From the IMG/VR virus record IMGVR_UViG_3300037847_001602, positions 1 to 22,142 of that record: DNA of 22,142 nucleotides; one strand, written 5' to 3'. Below, piece by piece: positions 1 to 8,400 of the stretch (position 1 is its first letter; every line of letters starts with the position of its first letter). This stretch comes from a virus. Below the pieces are notes generated by a model, which made no database searches, was not told the origin of the DNA, and saw nothing but the letters and a program-made list of their open reading frames with translations. Made by a program: the position numbers and the translations under genes.

Positions 1-1
1 G

Positions 2-1036
2 TCATTTTCAGTAATAGAGGGCACTGATGATTTCTTATACTTAGGGGACGATGCTAAATTTGACATGGCGGTGTTTGACATAGATACACCCGGCAGTTAC
101 ACAGCACCTTTAAAATATGAATACTTTAATGGCTCTACTTTTAAAGAATTTATCCCTGACACTCAAGAATTTAATTTAGATGATAATGATGATGGTACAT
201 ACTCTGGAGAGGCTTATGGCTTTGCAGGAGATGGTGTTGAAATTTTTCCAGTAAGAGTAATAAGTGATTGGGCTAAAACAACTGTTGATGAAGGACAGTC
301 TGCATATTGGATAAGAATAAGTGCTCCAAATGGCATAACCACTGGTGCGACTGTTAAAAATATTAGAAAAAGACCTGTAGAAGCATATTGCACTACACAA
401 GAAGTATTTGAGTTATTACAACTTGCAAATGTTACGGGGACAACAGATTTTACTACTACAACTATTCCAACTAAAGCTACGGTAGAAACATACATTCATG
501 GAGCTCAAGCTCAAATAGATTATCAAACTAGAAAATCTTGGAGAATGAATTATGTAGCAGATGAAAAACATGATTTTAATATATTTGGATTTAAACCTGA
601 TAGAAGAGACCCATATAAAATATTAGAACTAGCAGTATGGGATGGTTCTGAATTTGATACTAGAAGCAAAGGTAGAGACAAAGATTACTTTTTAGTCAGA
701 GATACTGGTATGATCCATTTCTCTAGATACTTTTTTCTACCAGCAAGATTTAGAGGATTTAATACACCAACATTTAGATTTGGTGGAGGTGAATTTATAA
801 TGCCCGTAAAGATTAAATATTTATATGGTAGAAACATCGGCACAGATGTGCGAGAGGGACCTTTTGTTACTGAAATAGCTAAAAAAATGGCTGCTATAGA
901 AGTGTTAAAAAATTCAGATTTTGGTAACTTAGCTGTAAGTGGTTTAGATAGAGTTCCTTTACAAGCAAAAATCCAACTATTTACGACAGAGGTAGCTGAA
1001 GGAATAGAGTCACTTAAGGGTGTGGAGATTTTTTAA
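2..1036 (+). CDS. Head-tail connector / neck protein, 5' partial
   Basis: The frame is open from base 2, and the 21 residues before the first ATG (base 65) continue the same fold (FLYLGDDAKFD runs straight into MAVFDIDTPGSY), so the true start lies left of the window. Two parts are visible. An N-terminal beta-rich module contains the pattern aromatic-x-G-D-D...FD...FD...TPGSY...YEYFNG, seen in phage virion proteins. The C-terminal part (from about YCTTQEVFELL) is a mostly helical region like gp6/HK97-type connectors, with a segment that would form the ring subunit. The stop overlaps the next start as TAATG, so the two are translationally coupled. Position directly before a tail-terminator-like gene and the tail tube supports a neck or connector role. 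The family call is from sequence style and order, not from a specific motif. Confidence 0.6.
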   Translation, partial: SFSVIEGTDDFLYLGDDAKFDMAVFDIDTPGSYTAPLKYEYFNGSTFKEFIPDTQEFNLDDNDDGTYSGEAYGFAGDGVEIFPVRVISDWAKTTVDEGQSAYWIRISAPNGITTGATVKNIRKRPVEAYCTTQEVFELLQLANVTGTTDFTTTTIPTKATVETYIHGAQAQIDYQTRKSWRMNYVADEKHDFNIFGFKPDRRDPYKILELAVWDGSEFDTRSKGRDKDYFLVRDTGMIHFSRYFFLPARFRGFNTPTFRFGGGEFIMPVKIKYLYGRNIGTDVREGPFVTEIAKKMAAIEVLKNSDFGNLAVSGLDRVPLQAKIQLFTTEVAEGIESLKGVEIF

Positions 1037-1485
1037 TGCCTACTGAACCAGTACCTGTAAATGAATTTATAACAGACTTAGAAAATGAATGGACTTTTAG
1101 TAATGTTAGTGGTACATCTAAAAAACCGGGTTTTATAGAAGTTACTGGTGCTAGTGAACCTATGAGATATAATTTAAATGTTAACGATCAAATAATAGCT
1201 AGACCTTCAGGACCAGCTTTACAAGAAATACCAATAGGTAATAGAAAATTTGGTAACAGAATATATAACATTACTTTAGAACTGTACACAAATACAAGTA
1301 GGCAACGCCTTTATGATGTGATGAGAGAAATTAGAAGAATATGTCACGCTAGAATACATAGTTTGACTAACTTTCAACGTATACAATTTATGGATTTTAA
1401 TGAATTAACAAATGCCCAAGCTAACTTGTGGGCGGGAACAGTATCTGTGCAGTTAGTTAACAGTGCTATTACTTTAGAAACGTAA
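1036..1485 (+). CDS. Tail terminator / tail completion-like protein
   Basis: This 149-residue protein sits between the connector and the tail tube gene, the usual place of tail completion or terminator proteins in siphophages. It starts within the stop of the gene before it (TAATG) and has no SD site of its own, which implies translational coupling. It has an internal basic stretch (RQRLYDVMREIRRICHAR) and then NFQRIQFMDF and ANLWAGTVSVQLVN, a mixed alpha/beta pattern compatible with the gpU/gp17-like terminator fold. There is no signal peptide or membrane segment. The role is inferred mainly from gene order; a second connector or stopper is the alternative. Confidence 0.5.
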   Translation: MPTEPVPVNEFITDLENEWTFSNVSGTSKKPGFIEVTGASEPMRYNLNVNDQIIARPSGPALQEIPIGNRKFGNRIYNITLELYTNTSRQRLYDVMREIRRICHARIHSLTNFQRIQFMDFNELTNAQANLWAGTVSVQLVNSAITLET

Positions 1486-1495
1486 GGTTTTATAG

Positions 1496-1501
1496 TATAA
1501 T
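1496..1501 (+). promoter_or_regulatory. Candidate promoter (-10) before the tail tube gene
   Basis: TATAAT occurs at 1496-1501 in the 36-base gap before the tail tube gene. A weak -35-like TTTAGA lies at 1473-1478, with the normal 17-base spacing. A transcript starting 6-7 bases downstream would begin almost at the AGGAGG ribosome-binding site (1509-1514). The longer string AGTATAATA (1494-1502) recurs before the small membrane genes near 18600. The region is AT-rich, so chance matches are possible. Confidence 0.35.
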
Positions 1502-1521
1502 ATAAAATAGGAGGAAATATA

Positions 1522-3309
1522 ATGGCAGTATTTCGTAGTGATCAATCACAATTGACATATGCAATGGAGACAGCTCCGGGAGGAGATGTTGAATTAAACA
1601 ATGGTACCCGTCAATCTAGCCCATATGTAGCTAGGATTAATGGGGCTGTGTCTGCAGGAGCAACTCAAATTGTAGTAGATAATAAATCAGGTTCTGACCT
1701 TATTATAGGAGACTTTGTAAGAATATCTAGCACTATAACTGATAGTGCTGATGCTAGTTCAACTAGTGTAGAGCCTTATGAAGTTAGAAGAGTAGAGCAT
1801 GCTACAGCTTTAGATGGCGATGCAACGCTTTTCTTAGATAGACCTTTAGGTTTTGGTCACGCTGATAATGGGTATGTAGTTGAAGTTAGTGGTGTAGAAA
1901 GAACTACAGCACAAGTAAAACTAATAACTGAAGTTCCGGGTGTATACGAATCTATAACCGTGCCAGATTTAACTCCCTCATATGAACCAAGATATTTTTT
2001 AGGCACAGCAGCTAAAAGAGATTGGACTAAAATGTATGTTGGAGCACAATCTTTTAGTGGCTCTTTACCGGGCTTTATACCTTTAAGTGGTAAACCTCTT
2101 AGGTGGTCAATTGGCACAGTGTATGATGTGCCAGCATCAGTTACAGGTAGTGCTACAATTACGGAACCCGCAAGTAAAGGTGATATATTTATTACTATGT
2201 CAAGTTCACACGGAGTAACTGCTGGGGATCATATTGCTATATACAATGGAACTAGTGCTACTGTTATAGGAGGTTCTAGTGGAACAGCTCCTACCGCAGA
2301 TAAAAATGTAGAGATACACAAAGTAGAGGCTATTCCAACTACAAATGTAGCTAGATTAGATAAACCTTTACGATTTGATCACGCAGATGACAGTATTATA
2401 AGAGAAGTGGGTGCGGGCACAGTTGTACAACATAGGATCGAAGAATCAGTTTTATTAGACACTATGTCATGGCATTTACACATGAGAGATAGTGGCGAGA
2501 CAGCTGCTAATGATTTTGATAGAAGATTTGTAGGAGGGTTTGTAGACTCTTGTACTATATCAGCTGATGAAGGTGGTATGTTAATGACCAGTTGGGACAC
2601 AGTTACGTTTTTAGATATGATGCATAACCAAGAAGAAGTATCACAGCCTAACGTAAATCCGGGTTCAGAAGCAGCATTAACTAGTATATTTAGTGGAAGC
2701 ACTCCAGCAGGTATGCCTAGATACGCAGAGATGGCGAGCATTACAGATAGTGATATAACTTTCCCATCTACTGAACCATATTATTTCTCACAAGGTTCGG
2801 TTAAATTTATGGGGCAAGAATTTGCAAGAGTAAGAGGTTTTCAACTTGGAATTAGTAATGGTTCAGAACCAAGATACTACATTTCTCCTAGACACGGTAG
2901 GCACAGAGGTCCAACTGAAGTAAGAGAAGGTAGAAGAAGTTACGGTTTTAGTTGTACGCTTGCTTTACCAGATTCTGCAGCTTCAGCTAGTGCAGTGGGT
3001 AGAAATACTGCTACAGAATTTTTTAAACAGTTACTTTTAGAGGGTAACTACGGAAGTGGGATGGAAGGATTTAATATTGAACTTACTTTTACAAGAGGAA
3101 CTAATGATAGTATACAAATATTAATTCCATCTGATTACACTTCAGGGGATGAAACTAGTGGTGCAGCAACGGGATTAAATGAAAATGGAGCGTTTTTAAC
3201 ATCAGCTCCACACATGATTGGTGGAGACCCAATTTTACAAGTATCAGCAGAGTTTAGTTGTAGAAATTTAGCAATAATAGTAACAGATACAGAACGAGTA
3301 TACACATAG
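1522..3309 (+). CDS. Major tail tube protein, enlarged, with duplicated beta domain
   Basis: It has a strong AGGAGG site seven bases before the ATG and its own candidate promoter, which fits a highly expressed structural gene. The 595-residue length is large for a tail tube subunit (commonly about 150-350). The part from about residue 300 carries a segment that reads like the core tube fold (GGFVDSCTISADEGGMLM, about 338-354), and a later EPRYYISPRHGRHRGPTEVREGRRSY region resembles tail tube proteins of other siphophages. Two related beta-rich segments sit upstream, at about residues 40-122 and 207-297; each ends in a nearly identical string (LDRPLGFGHAD and LDKPLRFDHAD). These look like a duplicated decoration domain. 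The next genes are the tail chaperones, the classic order for a tube gene. A contractile-tail sheath is a less likely alternative, because no separate tube gene is seen. Confidence 0.7.
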   Translation: MAVFRSDQSQLTYAMETAPGGDVELNNGTRQSSPYVARINGAVSAGATQIVVDNKSGSDLIIGDFVRISSTITDSADASSTSVEPYEVRRVEHATALDGDATLFLDRPLGFGHADNGYVVEVSGVERTTAQVKLITEVPGVYESITVPDLTPSYEPRYFLGTAAKRDWTKMYVGAQSFSGSLPGFIPLSGKPLRWSIGTVYDVPASVTGSATITEPASKGDIFITMSSSHGVTAGDHIAIYNGTSATVIGGSSGTAPTADKNVEIHKVEAIPTTNVARLDKPLRFDHADDSIIREVGAGTVVQHRIEESVLLDTMSWHLHMRDSGETAANDFDRRFVGGFVDSCTISADEGGMLMTSWDTVTFLDMMHNQEEVSQPNVNPGSEAALTSIFSGSTPAGMPRYAEMASITDSDITFPSTEPYYFSQGSVKFMGQEFARVRGFQLGISNGSEPRYYISPRHGRHRGPTEVREGRRSYGFSCTLALPDSAASASAVGRNTATEFFKQLLLEGNYGSGMEGFNIELTFTRGTNDSIQILIPSDYTSGDETSGAATGLNENGAFLTSAPHMIGGDPILQVSAEFSCRNLAIIVTDTERVYT

Positions 3310-3320
3310 GAGAGTAAAAT

Positions 3321-3695
3321 ATGACAACAGAGTCAAGTTCAACATCAAAAAGTTTTGATGTAGGAAAGTATCAGATCAAAGAAGAACCACAGGTTTATAC
3401 GGTAAAAGTAGAAAACGATGAGTTTGACGTAACTGTCAAACCTATTACTTGGCAATTAAAAAATGAAATAATTGCAAAATGTATGAAGTTTGATGCTAAT
3501 GGAAACTCTACATTTGATAGTGGTGTTTACATAAGAGAGGTGTTAAAAGGTATAATTTTATCAGCTCCTTGGGGTAAAACCAATGATCAATTTTTAGATA
3601 GTATAAACGGTGAGTTAGGTAATGCATTAGAAAAACTAGTGCCTGTAGCTTTTGAAAACAGTTTAAAAGATGTTGACGTAGTAAAAAAAGGATAG
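3321..3695 (+). CDS. Tail assembly chaperone, short (gpG-like) form
   Basis: This 124-residue protein has an SD-like AGGAGAG just upstream of its ATG. It lies between tail tube and tape measure genes, exactly where lambda G and its relatives lie. The sequence is a short beta N-terminus followed by a helical region, typical of gpG-like chaperones that coat the tape measure protein before tail tube polymerisation. Its last codons are GTA AAA AAA GGA TAG, which place a perfect slippery heptamer three codons before the stop. Ribosomes that slip back one base continue into the 3689-3940 frame. The function rests on the family pattern: location plus frameshift signal. Confidence 0.8.
   Translation: MTTESSSTSKSFDVGKYQIKEEPQVYTVKVENDEFDVTVKPITWQLKNEIIAKCMKFDANGNSTFDSGVYIREVLKGIILSAPWGKTNDQFLDSINGELGNALEKLVPVAFENSLKDVDVVKKG
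3683..3689 (+). promoter_or_regulatory. Programmed -1 ribosomal frameshift site (A AAA AAA)
   Basis: Seven adenines in phase with the upstream gene (last base of GTA, then AAA AAA), followed by G, form a canonical X XXY YYZ slippery heptamer. The next in-frame stop is only two codons away (TAG at 3693), and the -1 frame stays open for 83 codons to 3940. This is the standard arrangement that makes the fused G-T chaperone in siphophages. Confidence 0.85.
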
Positions 3696-3940
3696 ATCGA
3701 TTTCTTAGAAACATACAAGTGTCAACAAAGGAGTCGATTATTTTTTCGCACTATGCGACAGTGTTGACACTGCTTACGATAGGATTATCGTTTGCTGATA
3801 TAAAAAATTTATCAACAACGGAGGCGACAATGTTGTTAGCAACATATACGTCTATAGAGGAGTATAAACAGGAACAAATGGAGCGTAATGCAAAGCATAG
3901 ACAAGCAGCAACACATCCACAGTATCCTAGTGCATATTAA
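3689..3940 (+). CDS. Tail assembly chaperone, -1 frameshift extension (gpT-like)
   Basis: Reading from base 3689 in the -1 frame gives 83 residues that join codon 123 of the upstream gene, for a fusion of 206 residues: join(3321..3689,3689..3940). The extension begins RIDRFLRNIQVSTKES, is hydrophobic then helical, and ends in a polar charged tail (about EEYKQEQMERNAKHRQ). In lambda-type phages the fused form binds the tape measure protein and recruits tube subunits, at a low ratio set by frameshifting. An in-frame GTG lies at 3719, but it sits in the middle of the continuous -1 frame and has no SD site, so separate initiation there is not needed. The next gene is the tape-measure-like protein, two bases on. 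Confidence 0.8.
   Translation, partial: RIDRFLRNIQVSTKESIIFSHYATVLTLLTIGLSFADIKNLSTTEATMLLATYTSIEEYKQEQMERNAKHRQAATHPQYPSAY
3718..3771 (+). other. Long stem-loop downstream of the frameshift site
   Basis: Bases 3718-3727 (AGTGTCAACA) and 3762-3771 (TGTTGACACT) are perfect reverse complements, giving a 10-bp stem. A second 5-bp hairpin, TCGCA-CTA-TGCGA, is nested in the loop at 3746-3758. The stem starts 28 bases after the slippery heptamer, further than the usual 5-9 base spacer, so a stimulatory role is possible but not certain. Confidence 0.45.
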
Positions 3941-3942
3941 AA

Positions 3943-4977
3943 ATGGTAGAGGCATATACAGTAGATTTTAATATAGTTTCAAGTGCGGCTCAAACAGCTG
4001 ATATACAATCACAAGGTATTCAATCAGCTGCAAGAGGAGGATTTGTAACCAGCAGGCAAGCTAATAATATTGCTGAAAAAGCTGAAAAAACTAATCAGAA
4101 ATCTATTGCACAACTTATTGGTATCCAATTTACTTTATCAGTATTATTAAAAAGTTCACAGATTTTTACAAATACTTTAGGGGCATTATTTACTATTCTT
4201 GGTGGGTTTATTGATTTAACATTAGCCCCACTTATGCCTTTATTCGCATCTGTTTTACAATACTTAGCCGGTATGTTCCCCGCTTATAATAGATTTATAC
4301 AATCTACTATGAGTAGAGCTGCGTCTGGAATTATGAATATAGTAGATATATTGACACAACTATTTGGCACTGTAGTTGGTTTTCTTCGTGGTGGGGGTGG
4401 TGAAAGCAGAGGCGGAGGCGGCGGAGGTATGTTTAGTCTAGCCACAGGGTTAGAAGGTATGGGAGCCGCTTTAGCAGGAAGGGGTTTAGCAGGAGCTTTA
4501 ATTCCAAGTCAAGCATTAACTAATACATATGTAAGCTCAATAGCTTCTGGTATAACTGGTAAATTAGCAGCGTTTTTAAAGACAGGTGGTTTGGTAGGTT
4601 TAGTTTATCAAGCTGTAGATATTACAAGAACCTTTGAAGAGTCAGGGGCGATAGCAGGAATTGTAAATGCAGCCAGAGCAATAATTTCAGCGATAGCAGC
4701 AGCTATAGGTACTGTTGCAGGTACAGCAATTGCAGGACCATTAGGAGGATTAGTAGGTGGATTAGCGTTTGGAACAGCTGCCACCGCAGGTTTTGGACAA
4801 TTTATGAATCCTAATCAATCATTACCAAGAGGTCCAAACCTTATTCCGGGCACAAGTAGAGAGATGGCATATGAAGAAGACCCGGATCAAAGTTTTCTTG
4901 GTGGTCTGGCAGAAGTTAATGTCTCATTTTATAATAGAAATATTAGAAATATATTAGGTGGGGGTAACACAGCATAA
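3943..4977 (+). CDS. Tape measure protein-like, short
   Basis: Its position right after the frameshifted chaperones is where the tape measure gene lies in nearly all siphophages. The 344 residues include a polar helical N-terminus (about 1-60), a strongly hydrophobic part (about 76-112), a glycine-rich linker (about 150-162) and a long alanine/glycine/isoleucine-rich hydrophobic part (about 236-288). Tape measures commonly contain such hydrophobic stretches, which help DNA cross the inner membrane. At about 0.15 nm per residue, the length would set a tail of about 50 nm, which is short. No lysozyme or peptidase motif is visible. It has no clear SD site and probably depends on coupling to the chaperone gene. 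The stop overlaps the next start (TAATG). A short membrane-active tail protein is the alternative. Confidence 0.6.
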   Translation: MVEAYTVDFNIVSSAAQTADIQSQGIQSAARGGFVTSRQANNIAEKAEKTNQKSIAQLIGIQFTLSVLLKSSQIFTNTLGALFTILGGFIDLTLAPLMPLFASVLQYLAGMFPAYNRFIQSTMSRAASGIMNIVDILTQLFGTVVGFLRGGGGESRGGGGGGMFSLATGLEGMGAALAGRGLAGALIPSQALTNTYVSSIASGITGKLAAFLKTGGLVGLVYQAVDITRTFEESGAIAGIVNAARAIISAIAAAIGTVAGTAIAGPLGGLVGGLAFGTAATAGFGQFMNPNQSLPRGPNLIPGTSREMAYEEDPDQSFLGGLAEVNVSFYNRNIRNILGGGNTA

Positions 4978-5441
4978 TGGCTTTATCAGTTTTATTATAT
5001 AATGGAAAAACAGGGGGTGGAGACGAAAAAAGATTTGCTATAAAAGCAGATTCTTTTTCTGTTAACTATGTAAAAACTCCTGTGCAAATTCCTTTACCAA
5101 ATGGTGTTAGCCCACAAATTATGGACTTTGGTTTTTTACGACCATCAATAACTATTACAGGATTAGTAGATACAGATGATCCGAGTGAAACTGTTACTGG
5201 TCCTGACAAAAGTGGTACAAGTTATAGTGTGCCTACTAAAGAACAATTAGAAGACTTTGTTACTGGAGAGGTTTACGACATTTCTGCGTCTCCTTTAGAG
5301 GTTATGATTGCTGATGGTAGCACTGTTATTGCATCTTATGACATAGCTATACAACAAGCAAGGTTTGATTTAGCTCCCGGAACAGAAGATAGGCATTCAT
5401 TTAGTATTGTATGCGTGGCTAAAAAGAGGTCAGATTCGTAA
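4977..5441 (+). CDS. Small tail-tip / baseplate protein
   Basis: This 154-residue, beta-rich protein starts inside the stop of the tape-measure-like gene and ends inside the start of the hub gene (both TAATG), so the three are one coupled unit. The central string IMDFGFLRPSITITGLVD and the later SFSIVCVAKK fit a beta-barrel. Its place between tape measure and hub is that of distal tail proteins, which cap the tube and anchor the tip complex. I do not recognise a specific family and base the call on order and fold style. Confidence 0.45.
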   Translation: MALSVLLYNGKTGGGDEKRFAIKADSFSVNYVKTPVQIPLPNGVSPQIMDFGFLRPSITITGLVDTDDPSETVTGPDKSGTSYSVPTKEQLEDFVTGEVYDISASPLEVMIADGSTVIASYDIAIQQARFDLAPGTEDRHSFSIVCVAKKRSDS

Positions 5442-8400
5442 TGGCAGGAGATCCTAGAACATTTAAACAATCTAAAGTATATGCTTGGATACAAGTAGCC
5501 CAGTTAAATGATACATCAGATGATGGAGGAGGCGGGGCTGGAACTGGTATATCAAATTCTAGAACCAGTATAACTGTAGATGCTGCTGGGCTTACTCCCG
5601 GTAGTAGTCATCACATAGAAAACGGGATGGACTTGTTGATTGAAAGTGAACAAGTCACTGTAAGCGGTGTTGATGGTAATACTATTACAATAGATAGAGC
5701 TGAATATGGTACATCTGCTGCTGCTCATTTAGACAACACTCCAATTTTTGCATACAAAGAGTTAAAGGACGCTACAAGTGGAGCAAGTTTAGTGCAAAGT
5801 ATACTCATCAAAGATGATATGTACTACCCAAGAATGGCACAATTAGTTGTTTCAAACCCCCCAACAGGAGATAATTATTCTTTAGGGGTATTTGATGATG
5901 TATTAAAAAATAACACCCCAATAAAAATTGTAGATGGGGCTAATTATACAATTCATTTTACTGGAACAATTACAAGTTTTACCAAACAACACGGAATGCA
6001 AGCAGGAAATACTATTCAATTTACGGCAGAAGATGGTTTATACGAATTGTCTAGAAGTAAATTACAAGGGGCTGATAGAACCATAACACTAAAAGATAAT
6101 AACGGGGCTCAGACAAATGCAGATTTTTCTAGTGCAGCATTATCTAAAAAAACATCAGCTTATATTGAAAAATTAATTCAAAGATTTCAATTTAAAGGTA
6201 TCGCTGGATCAGAAAATAATTTAACAACAACTGAAACTTCTAGTGGTAGTTACACAAGATTTGAAACTTCAAAAGTAGATCAAAAAATGAATGCTCGAAG
6301 ACATCAAATTACTTTTGCTAGCACTGATTCAACAGTCTTAAAAGCTATACAAAGACTTGCCCTAAGAGATAGGATTACAGATACAGGGCATTTTTATGGA
6401 TACATATTTTACGCAGACCCAAATGTAACATCTCCTTCAAGTGCTCATAAACCAGCACAAATGTTTAATTATTTTAGAAGTAGTTTTATGCCGGGTACGA
6501 CTGATACAACTAAAGATACTGCTCCTTCAGGGGCTACTAACAGCGTAGGAAATTTAGATTTTAAATATCCTACATCATCTGCTATTACAGAAAACGGTAG
6601 AACTATATTAATGCAACCGGGAGCTTCATTTGATAAAATGGAAAGCGAAAGAGTTAATACTATAGTTGTACGTCTTAGAGATACTGAAACAGGTAAAATT
6701 GATGAAGTACAGTTTGAAGTATTTAATTATACAGAGGTAGTGCAAGCTAGCCAAGGTTTAACAACGGCATATACTAATAAAAAATTAATAGGTAAAATTG
6801 ATGATACCACAGGAGTTGAAGACCCACTTAGGCAAGAAGACGATGCGGCAACTGATTGGGATGCTAGATTAGTTTTAGATGGTGCAGGTAGTGACGAACC
6901 TCTAGTAGGTTATTTACAGTATTTAAGTTCAACTCCAGCTACAGGTAATGGCACTTATGCTGCTGATGGAACAGCTTTGATATCTAGTACCCGTACTGAT
7001 GATGCTGATGCTTTAGTATCTCCGGGAGATAGGCTATATTTAAATAAAGTTAGTGAGGGTAATTACTTAACACTAACAAGTGAAGAAGATCCTGATGCCA
7101 TAACTATTTATAGACCTCAACAGGTTCACGAACAAAGAAGAGCTGTTACTATGGATTTTGGTGTAGACGATAATCCTGATAATATAAGAACAGCTGTTGC
7201 AGCTAGATTTGCACAATTTAATACACCTAAGCAAAGAGGTAGATTTCAATGTAAATTTATGCCTTATTACTCTTTTGAGACTCAAGTAGGATCAAGTGAA
7301 ATAAGTACAGCTACGGTAGGTTCAAAAACTAAGATTACTTTTACAGATGATCACTCAAGTGGTACTACTAGTAGAGAAGGCGACACAATTACAACTAATG
7401 GTTCAATTGGTTTGAGGGCTGGGCATGTTATAGCTAAACTAACTGGACAAGATGGTACTGTTGATACCTTTGGATATTTAGAAAAAGTAACAGATACTAC
7501 TGCTGTGGCTATAATGAACTCTGGAAGTCTAACTACTAATGATTATATTAGATATTATGTGCCTCTAAGAGCTGGTCATATAATAGCAGCAGATGCAGCT
7601 CATTACGGTGTAAGCTCTGCTAATGGGTCAGGACAACAAATAGTTACTTCTATGACATATTATGAAAATGGTGGGCAGGCTTATACTGATATAGAAACAT
7701 TAGCTGTTCCTAGTGCAGCAACTCAAACTGTTATATCTGCAATAAAACCAGATTTTTTGTCAATTGATGATCAAAATGATGATGATAAAGATGGAGATAA
7801 AGAGGGTTTTGAATTTACGGTGCCCCATTTTACTGGGACATTTACTGCTGGTTCATCAGGCACCACTAGAGAAAATGTATCTCTTAGATACTCTGCGGGT
7901 AATTTATATATTGGAAGTGAAGTTTTTCACATTACAGCGGGCACCAGTGAAAATTCAGATGGGGTAGTAGATAATACAGGCGGTGCAGGTACAAATGACG
8001 GGGGATCTTTTCTCCCTGATGACACTGATGAGGATGGATTCCCTGATAGAATATATGTAATTTACTTTGAACCGGGACACAGTACAACACAATTTCAAAT
8101 TAAATCTCAAGCTACTTTTGAAGATAGGAATGGTGGAGATGGTTTGACAACAGGTGGAGATAGATTAATAAGCTCTAGGACTCGTATTAAATTAGGTATA
8201 GCTTATGCTAGTGTAATTCCTGAAGGAAAAGTTAGTTGGTTCTTTACTAATATGACTACTGGATTAGGGTCATCCGATGAAACAGATACCACTGTCCGAA
8301 CCGCACACTCTCCTGACTTAAAAATAGGAGGTGCTCAACTTACTGGAGTTGGTCCAGACAGCAATTTTTTTCCCCCAAAAACTAATACTCATTCATTAGG

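Noticed and set aside
3764-3791. TTGACA followed by TATCGT as a promoter
   Set aside because: It is inside coding sequence, the -10 box is poor, and the TTGACA is explained as an arm of the stem-loop.
3719-3940. Independent gene starting with GTG at 3719
   Set aside because: The -1 frame is open from the slippery site through this point, so it is better explained as the frameshift extension of the chaperone.
7764-7967. Plus-strand 67-codon frame inside the hub gene
   Set aside because: It is a shadow of the aspartate-rich stretch (GAT repeats read as ATG/ATA) with no SD site or protein-like composition.
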